Assembly (NCBI GenBank): GCA_947648215.1
Contig: CANSMW010000009.1
Location: 1-64,000 of the forward strand
Origin: an uncultured Clostridium sp.
Lineage (GTDB): Bacteria; Bacillota; Clostridia; TANB77; CAG-508
Direction: 5' to 3'
Length of the DNA stretch: 64,000 nucleotides
Position 1 is the first letter of the stretch; every line of letters begins with the position of its first letter. The position numbers were made by a program, and so were the translations under genes. Below the pieces are notes generated by a model, which was given only the letters and a program-made list of their open reading frames with translations, did no database searches and was not told the DNA's origin. Below, in pieces: positions 45,726-55,773 of this stretch.

Positions 45726-47195
45726 TTAATTTGCTATTTTACTATAATTTAACATTTTCGTGATTTTATCTAAGTCATAACGTTCTCTTGCTAGTGCTCT
45801 ATAATAGGCTTTTTGTAAATCTTGTGATAAGTTTTCAACTTCTACATCTTCATTTAAAGAATTGACAATACAAGTATAACATGCATATTCTGGATGTTTG
45901 TAGTAATATTTTGTCGTATCCTGTGAATTTTTGGTATTTCTAAAGTCGATACTTTTATAGCCTACCACAAAACTGCCGTTTTGTACATTTTCCTGTAATA
46001 CTGGACAATTAATTCTATGGTAAGTATTGGTATTATCTACAAAATAAATTGAATTTTTATTAATATATTGTTTATTGTTCGTACTTGTTACAATCGAATA
46101 ATTGTTATAAATCTTGGTACCTACTGGCATTCCTTGCATAAAACTAATCATATTTACATTGGTTAATATCTTATCCCAGTCTTCCTCTGTTAATATTGGC
46201 ATTTTAAAATTAGCATGTGTTCCCATACTTGGTGAATGATCATTGTATACTTTTATGGCATTGTTTAAGTTTTCTTGAATGGAGATTCTCATAACTTCTT
46301 TTTTGTGCTGTGTAAAACTAGAATCTTTTTTCTCTGGGTCATTATCGGTAGAGATATTTAAAAACTTTGTATTATCGTTTTGAAATTCGGTATATTTACT
46401 CCCATCACTTTTTACCGCATTTTGTGGTATTACGGTACTTAGTAATGTAGCATTACTGGTTACCCATTTGGTAAAATCATAAGCTTCCTGATAATATTTT
46501 TGCATACTACTACTCTGTGTTTGCACAAGTTGGTTATTTTGATTATATTGCTGTAGATTTTCCATCTGATTGGTTTGCAAAGTTAGTCCACTTGGTAATC
46601 GATATCCTGTTACATTTCCGCTTGCATCGGTTACTATTTTACTTGTATCGATTAAATATCCTGAATGTGATATGTATTCGTTTCCAAGATAGCCATAAAT
46701 GGTTATATAATTATCTAAGGAATAATTTACTACAATATCATTACTTGAATTTTTGTACCTGCCTGTATAATGTATGTATGGTTTTAAAATATGCTCATAA
46801 CCAGTTCTTTTTTCTCCTGCGTATTCATAGTTGTATTCATGTGGTGAATAAATATAATAACCGTCATATAAGGTAAATACTAAGGCTGGAATATATGGCA
46901 TAACGGTAGTAGCATTTCCTCCTGACATACCGAAATTAACAGAAAGTGTTGTAGAAAATGTGTTAATTGCTGCTTTAATATCTCGTCTAATGGAATCGGC
47001 ATTGGTAGAATATTGGTTATGAATGGTGTTTAGCTCAAATGCCACTACGGCATCATGTGTTGCATCAATTAATCTTGTATCATATTTTTGAGATAGTAAT
47101 ATGGTGTCCATTTGAACACCAATGTATGCAGACAAAATTAAGGTGATTGGTATAATAATCATTGAAAATATGACTGTTAGATTTTGCAATTTCAT
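45726..47195 (-). CDS. Tad-operon membrane-anchored protein, large pseudopilin-like
   Basis: 489 residues with one N-terminal helix (IFSMIIIPITLILSAYIGVQ) and a large extracellular domain. The start resembles TadE/TadG-type minor pilins, with residues VVAFELNT after the helix. Two cysteine pairs near the end (CPVLQ, CYTC) could form a disulfide or metal site. Last structural gene before spoIVB, cotranscribed with the Tad genes. Exact role unknown. Confidence 0.6.
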   Translation of the reverse strand: MKLQNLTVIFSMIIIPITLILSAYIGVQMDTILLSQKYDTRLIDATHDAVVAFELNTIHNQYSTNADSIRRDIKAAINTFSTTLSVNFGMSGGNATTVMPYIPALVFTLYDGYYIYSPHEYNYEYAGEKRTGYEHILKPYIHYTGRYKNSSNDIVVNYSLDNYITIYGYLGNEYISHSGYLIDTSKIVTDASGNVTGYRLPSGLTLQTNQMENLQQYNQNNQLVQTQSSSMQKYYQEAYDFTKWVTSNATLLSTVIPQNAVKSDGSKYTEFQNDNTKFLNISTDNDPEKKDSSFTQHKKEVMRISIQENLNNAIKVYNDHSPSMGTHANFKMPILTEEDWDKILTNVNMISFMQGMPVGTKIYNNYSIVTSTNNKQYINKNSIYFVDNTNTYHRINCPVLQENVQNGSFVVGYKSIDFRNTKNSQDTTKYYYKHPEYACYTCIVNSLNEDVEVENLSQDLQKAYYRALARERYDLDKITKMLNYSKIAN

Positions 47196-47249
47196 ATTAT
47201 TTTACCACCACCTTATTTTTCTTTGTATTTGTTTTATCCTTAAATTTTA

Positions 47250-47273
47250 GGTCGATGAAGGCATCGACCTCTA
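47250..47273. repeat. Dispersed palindrome, family A copy 8
   Basis: GGTCGATGAAGGCATCGACC then TCTA: perfect stem, between two genes of the Tad-like operon. Confidence 0.75.
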
Positions 47274-47280
47274 TATTTCT

Positions 47281-47814
47281 CTATTTTTCACTTCCGTTTG
47301 CCATAACGACTCCTGAATGAGAAGCAGAGATGGCATAAGTATCATTTCCGGTAATACTATAGAAAAAGTTTTTTAACATTTGTCCTATGGTTGTATTCGT
47401 GTTTTTTACATTAACCGAAATAATATCACCTTCTTTTAGTTTGATTGCTTTTGTTTTACTTCCATTGATTTTGTCTAAAATTTGTGATGTATATTCCGAA
47501 TAGTAAATATTTTCACCGATTTTATCTCCACTCGTTTGTGCTGTCTTTTTACCTGGATTTTCATCTAAAACTTTTAATTCTAATTCAACATCATAGCTAT
47601 TTCCTGTTGAAGCTAATGTTTGCACATAGGATGCGTAACCATCTTGTGTAATTCTTCCCGTTTGTCTAACATTATCAACAAATTCAACTGTTGCGGTTTG
47701 TGCTGCCATCTCAGCAATATCGTCGTTTCTCTCAGATATTGACATAAGTGGAAATACGAACATTAAGATTGCTGCTAAAAAAATTGCTACAATGGTAATT
47801 AATGAATCACCCAT
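47281..47814 (-). CDS. Tad-operon minor pilin-like protein
   Basis: 177 residues. N-terminal helix starts almost at once (MGDSLITIVAIFLAAILMFVF), then an extracellular domain. It is TadE/F-like in layout but lacks the MENAS start of its neighbours. One of seven anchored proteins in this stretch. Confidence 0.6.
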   Translation of the reverse strand: MGDSLITIVAIFLAAILMFVFPLMSISERNDDIAEMAAQTATVEFVDNVRQTGRITQDGYASYVQTLASTGNSYDVELELKVLDENPGKKTAQTSGDKIGENIYYSEYTSQILDKINGSKTKAIKLKEGDIISVNVKNTNTTIGQMLKNFFYSITGNDTYAISASHSGVVMANGSEK

Positions 47815-47839
47815 TTTTTATTCCTCCCCTTGCTTTTTG

Positions 47840-48658
47840 TTATTGCATAATATAAATAATTTCTAGTTTTTTATTTCCTCGTATTGTTTCAATCGAGTCT
47901 TCTCCATCGGTTAGTGTCTCACCACTTGTTGCAATTTCTATAAATTTTTCTTTGAATTGTTTGTTTTGATATTGCAATAAGTTTTTTCCATAGTATGTTA
48001 CTTTGTAAGAACCATAATCTTTTACATAGGCTCCATTTGGAACCATATCTGCTTGAATTCGCTTTACCGTATCGGTATCTGGTTCTCCTACCCAAGGTGC
48101 TACTACTGTAATAATGTCTGCTCTATCATTGGTTTTTCCATAGTACAGTAAATTGTTATTTGATGTTAATATATTAGCCTCATTTCCTATGTAGTCCATT
48201 ATATTAACATTGGTTCCTAATTCCCCGTTTACAACAGATTGTACTTGCTCTAATCTTTCGGTTACTTCTTTATAAGTTTTTATTGCATCTTCCTTATTTT
48301 TGGCGTTACCACTATTTAAATTTTTAATGGTTTCATTCCAGTTTGCCATAAATCCTTCGGTATATAAATCATAACGCACGATTGGTTTTCCTGTATTATC
48401 AAATATGGTTACAGCATATTGTTCTTTGGCATAACGGTGAATGGTTGGAAGCATGGTTTCAAAACTCACAATTCGGTCTTTTTTGGTATTATAGCTTTCT
48501 TCTGTTGCATAATCATAAAAGTTTGTTTTATCGGTTGCTGTAAAAACAATATCTGACACGGCTCTTGCTTGTCCTATAACAGAGAAAGTTAGTGTTATGG
48601 CAATTACAAATACTAATAAAGCAAAACCAAGTTTTAATGCATCAGCAGCATTTTCCAT
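47840..48658 (-). CDS. Tad-operon pilin-like protein, MENAADAL type
   Basis: 272 residues. The start MENAADALKLGFALLVFVIA is a variant of the MENASKAL N-terminus shared by three other genes here, followed by a 220-residue extracellular domain. The shared start suggests a common processing or assembly signal. Function inferred only from the operon. Confidence 0.62.
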   Translation of the reverse strand: MENAADALKLGFALLVFVIAITLTFSVIGQARAVSDIVFTATDKTNFYDYATEESYNTKKDRIVSFETMLPTIHRYAKEQYAVTIFDNTGKPIVRYDLYTEGFMANWNETIKNLNSGNAKNKEDAIKTYKEVTERLEQVQSVVNGELGTNVNIMDYIGNEANILTSNNNLLYYGKTNDRADIITVVAPWVGEPDTDTVKRIQADMVPNGAYVKDYGSYKVTYYGKNLLQYQNKQFKEKFIEIATSGETLTDGEDSIETIRGNKKLEIIYIMQ

Positions 48659-48678
48659 AACACTTTCCTCCTAATTTA

Positions 48679-49122
48679 TTATTTTTTTGCACCGTTTTTC
48701 GTAGCAATAACATTGTTTACTAATCCTGACTCATTGTATTCTAACACTACTTTATAGGTTGCTCCTGTGTTCACTTTTGCACTTGCAGCTGACATTTCAT
48801 TTGTATTTAAAGCTTCCGGTGTTGCAGTAATTGCAGTACCATCAATGGAAATTGATACTAATTTTCCTTCTACATCTTTGTTTGCACTATTATTGGAAAT
48901 AGCTTGTCTAATTAATGCTCTTACATTAGCACCAGAAACTCTTTCCCCTTCATAGTTTGTAAATGGTTGGTTAAACATTAATTTTTCATTTTCACTCATT
49001 TTTAATGATGCACTACCAAAAATATCATTTCCACTACTAAATACCATCATTCCTACACCGATTAATAAAATACAAATTAAAATTGACCCTGCAATAAGTA
49101 AAGCTTTTGACGCGTTCTCCAT
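48679..49122 (-). CDS. Tad-operon pilin-like protein, MENASKAL type 1
   Basis: 147 residues: MENASKALLIAGSILICILL, then GVGMMVFSSGND and a C-terminal domain. The small size and helix-plus-globular layout fit a major or minor pilin. RBS AAAGGAGG. Confidence 0.65.
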   Translation of the reverse strand: MENASKALLIAGSILICILLIGVGMMVFSSGNDIFGSASLKMSENEKLMFNQPFTNYEGERVSGANVRALIRQAISNNSANKDVEGKLVSISIDGTAITATPEALNTNEMSAASAKVNTGATYKVVLEYNESGLVNNVIATKNGAKK

Positions 49123-49274
49123 AATTTTTTCCTCCTTTGAATTTTGTTCATTTTTTATATTAAATTAGATTAATTTTTTAATCTAAAAGTTAATAACATA
49201 TTTATTATGATTTTTTATAGTAATCCGTTTGCAAAACCCTCCTGTTGTTCTCTTCTATACTTTCCATTTACATT

Positions 49275-49715
49275 TTATTCTTCGATTTGTTCAAATACTA
49301 GTTTTGCAACTCGTTTTGTTTGGTTGTGATATTCTATGCTGGTACATTTGAATTGGATTAAATTGAAGTTTTTGATGAAACCTTCGGTTCCTACTTTTTG
49401 TATGGTTTCCATTTGATAGGTTTTTAATTCTTTTTCGTCTTGTAATTTTATTTCTACTTTTATGGAATTGGTTTCATTTGGTATGAAAAAACCTTTTTCA
49501 TCTTGCTTAATTTCATGTTTCAAGTTATGATCGGTTGCTTTGTGAATTACGCTTGCTACTTCTGTTCCAAACACTTCTTTTTCTTTATATGTTTCGTATT
49601 CCAAGTTTGCTTTTTGGATGTTTGCTAAGTTTGCTTGGTTTTTGGTTAGTGCAACACAAATAATCAGTAATATACTTAATAACAAAATACTTAATATTAG
49701 AATGGTTTTCTTCAC
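49275..49715 (-). CDS. Tad-operon anchored protein related to the MENASKAL C-domain
   Basis: 146 residues with an N-terminal helix (TILILSILLLSILLIICVAL) but a lysine start instead of MENAS. The C-terminal ending FKCTSIEYHNQTKRVAKLVF aligns with the endings of the two neighbouring pilin-like genes, so it is a paralogue with a changed N-terminus. Confidence 0.6.
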   Translation of the reverse strand: MKKTILILSILLLSILLIICVALTKNQANLANIQKANLEYETYKEKEVFGTEVASVIHKATDHNLKHEIKQDEKGFFIPNETNSIKVEIKLQDEKELKTYQMETIQKVGTEGFIKNFNLIQFKCTSIEYHNQTKRVAKLVFEQIEE

Positions 49716-49825
49716 AAAAAGGCTTCCTTTCCCATTATACTATCTTTTTTCAAATTTATCAACTCTTATTTTTAAGTTTTTAGCATGTTTCAACTGCTGT
49801 TTTTGATGGTAAATCTTACCTGCTT

Positions 49826-50299
49826 TTATTCCAAGTTTTTTAATACAATTCGATTAATTTTTCCAGTTTCATTATCATATGTCATTTCTGTACATTCAAA
49901 ATGTAGAACTTCATCTATTCTTTGTCCTCCTTCATTCCTTGTTACGGTAGAATAATCTTTAATAAAATCATAGGTTTGTTCATCATTTAATTTATGTACA
50001 TAACGGTATTTTGCTGAAACTCCTGTTACCATAATTTGTAATTGTTCGTTTCCCATTTTCTCATTATATTGTTTCGCTAAATTTCCCATGGAAACAATGT
50101 CTTGTACAGTAATATCTGACTTACCTCTATATTTTTCAAAATTGATATTAAATTCGGAGACATTTTTGGTTTCAATATTATCATCTACTGTTTTGGAAAA
50201 TGTTCCCATCGCATGAAACATAAATACCATAAGAGTTAGTAGAAGAACACCAATTAGTATCTCTGCTGCTATGATTAACGCCTTTGATGCATTTTCCAT
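49826..50299 (-). CDS. Tad-operon pilin-like protein, MENASKAL type 2
   Basis: 157 residues. MENASKALIIAAEILIGVLL start, central IVSMGNLAKQYNEKMGNEQL, and the ending FECTEMTYDNETGKINRIVL. The ending is a key comparison for the shifted gene upstream. Confidence 0.65.
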   Translation of the reverse strand: MENASKALIIAAEILIGVLLLTLMVFMFHAMGTFSKTVDDNIETKNVSEFNINFEKYRGKSDITVQDIVSMGNLAKQYNEKMGNEQLQIMVTGVSAKYRYVHKLNDEQTYDFIKDYSTVTRNEGGQRIDEVLHFECTEMTYDNETGKINRIVLKNLE

Positions 50300-50319
50300 T
50301 TAATACCTCCTTCGCATGT

Positions 50320-50806
50320 TTACTCAGTTACAATCCTTTCGGTAAAACAAATATAGTTTACTCTACCAGTTTCACGGTGATATCCGTATTTCTTTACAAT
50401 CAAACACTTTTCGTTTAAACTCGGTAAAGTTCTCTGTGTTTTCCCTCATTTTTATATAATCTTCAATTGAATATGTATTTCCTTTTTGCAAATTTCCTAC
50501 GGTTTCTTTTATTTCTAGTTTTACTTGCATTAGGTAATTTGGCTCATCGTATTCATCGGGACCATATTTTTGATTATTATCTAATACTTTATTAATAACA
50601 GAAATAACATCTACTCCACGCAATAATTTTCGGTTATACACTTCATATTGGTCATTAAATACTTTTAACTGCTTGGCTAACTCCTCCTTATTTTCGGTAT
50701 CGAAGTATCCTCCCATTGTTCCAAAACTATACACTAATAGAGCAATAATTAGTATCGCTATTAAAACTCCTCCTGCCATTAGCAAGGCTTTTGATGCATT
50801 TTCCAT
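50320..50806 (-). CDS. Tad-operon pilin-like protein, MENASKAL type 3, one +1 shift at CGG
   Basis: 161 residues after correction. MENASKALLMAGGVLIAILI start with GGGGGAAG site. In zero frame it would end FDCKEIRISP. At codon 141, ATA CGG ATA read as ATA GGA TAT extends it to FDCKEIGYHRETGRVNYICF, which aligns with FECTEMTYDNETGKINRIVL and FKCTSIEYHNQTKRVAKLVF of the two paralogues. The shift changes only the last 20 or so residues, yet restores this shared C-terminal motif. Confidence 0.85.
50384..50386 (-). other. CGG +1 shift site in the type 3 pilin-like gene
   Basis: GAA ATA CGG ATA in zero frame; skipping C gives ATA GGA TAT CAC. Supported by two paralogues in the same operon. Confidence 0.88.
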
Positions 50807-50822
50807 TTTTTCTTCCCCCCTG

Positions 50823-52901
50823 CTATATTGATTTTGACATCGTATCAAATGCAGTTGTCATACTTAACATACCAATCACAACTAATGGTACAATTAGGTA
50901 ACCTACAAATAAACATACCATAGGCGCAAATCCAATTAGTTTTCCAATTCTACCTTTTCTTGCAATTAGTCTTTCATTAGATTCTTTTCTTTTTTCTTGG
51001 TAATAGGCTCTTTCGGTATCTAGTTCATCAAAAGCATCTTTAATTGGTATTTTTTCAACCGCTGCTTGTAAGCTTTCGATAATTCGAATTAATTGTGTGT
51101 AAGATACATCATTTTTTAATTCTTCTAACGCTTCCCACGCTCCTGCTTCGTAGTTGTTTACGCATTTGGTAATTGGCTCTTTAAAGATGTTGGCATATCT
51201 TTCTAGCCATTCTAATATAATTTCAACATTCACTCTTTCTATTTTCATTAACATTAAGATAATGGTCTGGAATTGCATTACTTCATCTTCCATATCTAGT
51301 TGTCTCATTTTAATTTGGAACATTAATACCCAAATTGGTGCCATATAACCTAGGAACGCAAATACAAGAGATAATAACATTTCAAACCATTGGAAATATT
51401 CTCCGTTTACTACTTTTAGTTTCGTCATAATTTTTTCTGCATCAGTTGTAATTTCATCATCGGTTGCCGTTTCATAATATTGTGAATGTCTCATGGCATT
51501 TTCAACTTGTTTCTGGGTTGTATCTGTTTTCCCTTTAAACATATTTAGAAAATAGTTATGTACTTCTGTTGTTCTCATCGCCTTTTTTTCATCGGATTCA
51601 GACATCTGTCCTAACAAGTTGTAATCACTTGTTGGCTGTTCATAAATGTACTTGATAGATATTCTATGTAATTGGTAAAATACAAAGATGGAAATGACGC
51701 AAGTTACTACTGCAAGTACAATACGATTTACATATAACCATTCAATTTTTGCTTTTGATGCTGCATCTTTTAGTAATCTTGTAATCTTTCTGTGGTCTTT
51801 GGTACCTCGTTTTGGCATAATAAAGTCAACTAGTTTTTTTACTAATTTATTTCGATACAATTTTGCTTGCCATGGGTTTTCTGTGTTTTTCATATTAGCA
51901 TTAGTAGAAGAATTGTCTTTTACCTTTCGGATTAATACGTAACAAACAAATGTTAAGATTAACAATAGTGTCTGAACAATTAGTCCTCCCTTTCCATCGT
52001 AAAATTGACTCGTAAAACTAAATTGTGATACGGCCCAATTTTTAACGGGTTCAATAAATAACATTGGTACTGCCGCAATCACAGATAAACTTTGGAATAC
52101 ATAGTCTAATTTATCTCTTTTTAAAATTTCAATTTGCATTTCTTGCGTAATATTATTTAAATTCTTTAAATATAGTGATGCTCCATTTTGGTCTTTTCTA
52201 TCACCAAATTCTCTTGTTAAGTACGAAATTCCTGCAAATTCTTTTAGATAACTATTTGGTGCAATATCATAATATTTTTCAAGTTCTGCTTCTGGATCAT
52301 CCGATATTAGCACTTCATATATTTTATCGGCTTGTCTTGAAACTTCTAGTTCATCATCTTGTGATACTTGGTAAATGGCTTCTTCTACCATATTACATTC
52401 ATGGTATGCATGCCTAATTTCTGAAAAGAAATCAATTTGTTGCTTTAGTAATTTGTTATCTATTTTATCTACCATTCCACCAATAATGGTTTCAATCATG
52501 AAAATTTCAAAAATTAGTAAAATGGACATTAGTAGTATATTGTTTTTAGTAAACATAACAATAACAAAGGTTAATGGAATAATGATAAGTAGTGCGTTTG
52601 TTAAAATTTTAGCACTTTGCCTTCTTGTAATATATTCATCCTCAATATTAATAATTTCAAGTCTTCTTCTTAGTTTAATTAAATATCGCTTTAATCCTGG
52701 AATTTTAATATAGATCATATATAGTTTTTGGTATAGGATATCTGCCGAGAAGCTTTTTGTTTCTACTCCTGCTTTTAATGCCATTGCTTGTTTTACATCT
52801 GAATGGTTCATTCGTTTCATAATAATAACATATGCAATAATTACCATTAAAAATAGTCCTGCAACTCCTATTAATCCATAAAGCATAATATCATTTGACA
52901 T
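50823..52901 (-). CDS. Tad-type inner-membrane platform protein (TadB/TadC-like fusion)
   Basis: 692 residues, multi-pass. There are helix groups at about 5-28, 105-145, 265-320, 400-420, 500-530 and 660-685. The two halves resemble T2SF-type platform domains as found separately in TadB and TadC; here they appear in one chain. It follows the ATPase gene and is followed by the pilin-like genes, as expected for the assembly platform. Confidence 0.72.
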   Translation of the reverse strand: MSNDIMLYGLIGVAGLFLMVIIAYVIIMKRMNHSDVKQAMALKAGVETKSFSADILYQKLYMIYIKIPGLKRYLIKLRRRLEIINIEDEYITRRQSAKILTNALLIIIPLTFVIVMFTKNNILLMSILLIFEIFMIETIIGGMVDKIDNKLLKQQIDFFSEIRHAYHECNMVEEAIYQVSQDDELEVSRQADKIYEVLISDDPEAELEKYYDIAPNSYLKEFAGISYLTREFGDRKDQNGASLYLKNLNNITQEMQIEILKRDKLDYVFQSLSVIAAVPMLFIEPVKNWAVSQFSFTSQFYDGKGGLIVQTLLLILTFVCYVLIRKVKDNSSTNANMKNTENPWQAKLYRNKLVKKLVDFIMPKRGTKDHRKITRLLKDAASKAKIEWLYVNRIVLAVVTCVISIFVFYQLHRISIKYIYEQPTSDYNLLGQMSESDEKKAMRTTEVHNYFLNMFKGKTDTTQKQVENAMRHSQYYETATDDEITTDAEKIMTKLKVVNGEYFQWFEMLLSLVFAFLGYMAPIWVLMFQIKMRQLDMEDEVMQFQTIILMLMKIERVNVEIILEWLERYANIFKEPITKCVNNYEAGAWEALEELKNDVSYTQLIRIIESLQAAVEKIPIKDAFDELDTERAYYQEKRKESNERLIARKGRIGKLIGFAPMVCLFVGYLIVPLVVIGMLSMTTAFDTMSKSI

Positions 52902-52947
52902 TTTAACGTTTGCACCTCCTTACAGTATTGTTATTTTTTCATTCTTT

Positions 52948-52976
52948 CGGGTCGATGTGGGCATCGACCCCTACGG
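52948..52976. repeat. Dispersed palindrome, family A copy 9
   Basis: CGGGTCGATG, TGGG, CATCGACCCCTACGG: the cleanest copy, three bases downstream of the tadA stop codon. Confidence 0.8.
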
Positions 52977-52978
52977 TT

Positions 52979-54889
52979 TTATGCCTTGATTTTTTTCGTT
53001 GTTTTTTTTGTTTTTGTACCCCAATTTTCTTCTACAAATTTGTCGAAGGCTTCTAGGTCGGTATCATCCATGTTTTCTCGCATTTCTTTGATGTTATGAT
53101 CTGAAATTTTATTGGTTAATACATATTCTCCATCAATATATTCCATAATATTGACATATTTATATAATTGTCTATCGGTTACTTTTGTGAAGTAATGGGT
53201 GGCATTGTCAAAAAATTTATCCATTTTTCCTTCTAGAGTCTTTTCTTTTCTGTGGTCAAAGTTATATTCGTTTTTATCTTCTAATGGAATACATTCGGTT
53301 ACTCTTTCAATGTATCTTCTTCCTCTAAAGTCTTTTACTAAGTGAATGTCAAAATTTAATACTTGAATAACTTGCTCCTCTGCGGTTCTTTCATCATTAA
53401 ATACGCCAGTTCTTAACATAGAGTTACGAAGTGCTGTTACTAAGTTTGGAAATGTTTTTGCGTGGTGCGTAAATAAGGTAAACTTTGATGCAACTTGGGC
53501 TGCTTGTATCATCCAAGATGCAACAGGGTCTGTTGCGACCTCACCAATGATGTTGACTGAACCGTCAGTCTTCTTTTGTACGTCTAGACCTTCTTGTCCA
53601 GAAATGGTTTCTGTTTCACGGAAGGTTAAGATGTTTCTGGTTGGATAGATTTTTCTTAGGTGTAACTCGAAAGCGGTTTCTTGAACCCTTATATTCATGG
53701 TTTCGTAAATATTTTCAATCATCCCCATAAGCATGGTAGTTTTACCACAACCTTGTTCTCCGGTAAGAGAGATAATTCTTGCTCCCTTTACAAGGAATTT
53801 CAATAAATCGATTGCTTGTTCTTTTCCTGGGAACACAATTAGTTGTTCTAAAGTGGCACGTTTTACGTCGAATTTTCTTACGAAAAACGCCCATGTTTCT
53901 GAGAAAGATGGTCTTACTACAACGACACGAGAACCGTCTTTCATTTCATTAATTTTATAACCATTACTATCGGATAATTGTCCTGGGTTATTGTATTTAT
54001 AAATGTTTTGACATACTCTTTTTAATTCGCTTTCGGTTCCAAAAGAAAGGAAAGCTAAGCGAATAGATTTACCTTGGAAGAAAATCCAAATACTATCACA
54101 AGCACGTGGTACTTTGTTTTCTAATACTTGGTCTAAGTAATCTCCATCGGTTTGTGCAACTTGTGAAAGGAAAGATTCTGGAAGACCAGATACACCACCA
54201 GATACACCGTCTATGTTCATATCTCTTACTTCATCGATACTACTATATCCTTTATAATGTTGGTAAATTCTTTGTACCACTACATTTAATTTATCTGCAA
54301 AGGATAGTACCAATTGTTCTTTTTCAAAAATATCACTAATTTCTTCTCCTGTAATAACATAGCATGGTTTGGTTTCTCCTGATATGTATTTTAGAGTTGC
54401 TAAGTTATATTTCTTTATTATTTGTGTTAATGCTTCATAACCAAATTCCTTTTTGTACATTAGAATTAAAATATCAAACTTATCTTGATCGGTTAATAAT
54501 GATGGAATATCAAATGGAATGGCTTTTGATATGTTAGTTTCATCAACTCCATATTCTTTCATTAGTAAGTCATAAATTAATTCTTTTACATATTTCTTAT
54601 CATTAACATCTCCATAAGTACATCCTTTTAATGCTTTTTTTAATTCATACTTTTTCTTTTTTCTTCTTTTTAATTCTTCTTCCGAAAGACCTATATCGTA
54701 CAAGTTTATCTTGGTAATTTCATCCAATCTTCTTTTTACGAATTCTGTCATTCTTTCCAAGGTATATGTTTTATCATTTTGTTCTATATCTTGTTCTACT
54801 TTTTGCTCTTTCTTTTTTGCAACTGACCTCATAAAAAGCATTCCTGCTCCTAATAGTACAATTACAATTAAGATAACATTTATTAGCAT
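52979..54889 (-). CDS. tadA: TadA/CpaF-type secretion ATPase
   Basis: 636 residues with an N-terminal membrane helix (an addition not typical of CpaF), then the N-domain, Walker A GEQGCGKTT near residue 380, an Asp-box-like LTFRETE, Walker B-region IIGEVATDPVA and the HHAKTFPNLVTALRN segment. It powers pilus assembly. Central gene of the Tad-like operon. No in-frame CGG. Confidence 0.88.
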   Translation of the reverse strand: MLINVILIVIVLLGAGMLFMRSVAKKKEQKVEQDIEQNDKTYTLERMTEFVKRRLDEITKINLYDIGLSEEELKRRKKKKYELKKALKGCTYGDVNDKKYVKELIYDLLMKEYGVDETNISKAIPFDIPSLLTDQDKFDILILMYKKEFGYEALTQIIKKYNLATLKYISGETKPCYVITGEEISDIFEKEQLVLSFADKLNVVVQRIYQHYKGYSSIDEVRDMNIDGVSGGVSGLPESFLSQVAQTDGDYLDQVLENKVPRACDSIWIFFQGKSIRLAFLSFGTESELKRVCQNIYKYNNPGQLSDSNGYKINEMKDGSRVVVVRPSFSETWAFFVRKFDVKRATLEQLIVFPGKEQAIDLLKFLVKGARIISLTGEQGCGKTTMLMGMIENIYETMNIRVQETAFELHLRKIYPTRNILTFRETETISGQEGLDVQKKTDGSVNIIGEVATDPVASWMIQAAQVASKFTLFTHHAKTFPNLVTALRNSMLRTGVFNDERTAEEQVIQVLNFDIHLVKDFRGRRYIERVTECIPLEDKNEYNFDHRKEKTLEGKMDKFFDNATHYFTKVTDRQLYKYVNIMEYIDGEYVLTNKISDHNIKEMRENMDDTDLEAFDKFVEENWGTKTKKTTKKIKA

Positions 54890-54917
54890 GTAAGGTCCTC
54901 CTCCTTTTTTTCTTAAG

Positions 54918-55769
54918 TTATATTCTCATTTGTAACTCTTGCAATTTGTATACAATTTTTTCTGCTGCCTGTTTTACTTCTTTTACAAAAGTAGCATTTC
55001 GATCGATTTCATTTACTCTTCGAATTTTCAAAAATAAGTCTGCTACATTTTCTTCACTTGCTGCTTCAAAATATAAGGTATTGTATGGAATCACCGAAAT
55101 ATTTTTTTTGATACCAGTATATCTTGAGATGTTTTTCACACTATATTTTGAAAAACTATCAAAACGACCAATGTTTAAAATAACTCCTTTTTTATTAAAT
55201 GGTATTTCTTGTCCCATTAAATCATTAAAATTGTTAATCATATCTATTCTTTGTTCTACATTAATTACTGTTACATTCGATATTCTTAATATTTCTTTTA
55301 CCATTTCATCTTCTCTCTCTTTATCTAAATCCACAAATACTAAATCATAAAATTTACTGGCATTACTAATGATGTCCTTATACTTTTCTTTTATTTTTAA
55401 GTATTCTTCTCTGTTTGGAGTATTTTTTAATTCTTGATATCCATACAAAATTTCTAATCTATTTTTGAAGATAACATGAGTATAGTTTTGTATTGTTTCT
55501 GGAGTCATTCTATTGCTGTATGCCATTTTGGCTAAACCCTCTATTCCGTTATCTACTTCCATACCTGGATTTTTTACCAGTTTTTTTAGCAATGCTTTGT
55601 TTTTGTGTACCGACCCGAAGCACAATTCTAACGTATTATCATTGTATTTAGTTGATATTACTAAAATTTTATAATTATGTTCAATTGCCATGCTAGTTGC
55701 AATTGCTACAAGTGACATTGTTTGCCCTGTTTGCTTTTTAGTACTACTCCAAAATGTTACAATTGGCAT
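54918..55769 (-). CDS. CpaE/MinD-like P-loop protein
   Basis: 283 residues. The N-terminus VTFWSSTKKQTGQTMSLVAI has the layout of a deviant Walker A but with altered residues (KKQTGQT), and later VFVDLD resembles Walker B. In Tad systems CpaE/TadZ localises the machine. The ATPase activity is uncertain. Confidence 0.68.
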   Translation of the reverse strand: MPIVTFWSSTKKQTGQTMSLVAIATSMAIEHNYKILVISTKYNDNTLELCFGSVHKNKALLKKLVKNPGMEVDNGIEGLAKMAYSNRMTPETIQNYTHVIFKNRLEILYGYQELKNTPNREEYLKIKEKYKDIISNASKFYDLVFVDLDKEREDEMVKEILRISNVTVINVEQRIDMINNFNDLMGQEIPFNKKGVILNIGRFDSFSKYSVKNISRYTGIKKNISVIPYNTLYFEAASEENVADLFLKIRRVNEIDRNATFVKEVKQAAEKIVYKLQELQMRI

Positions 55770-55773
55770 ATAA

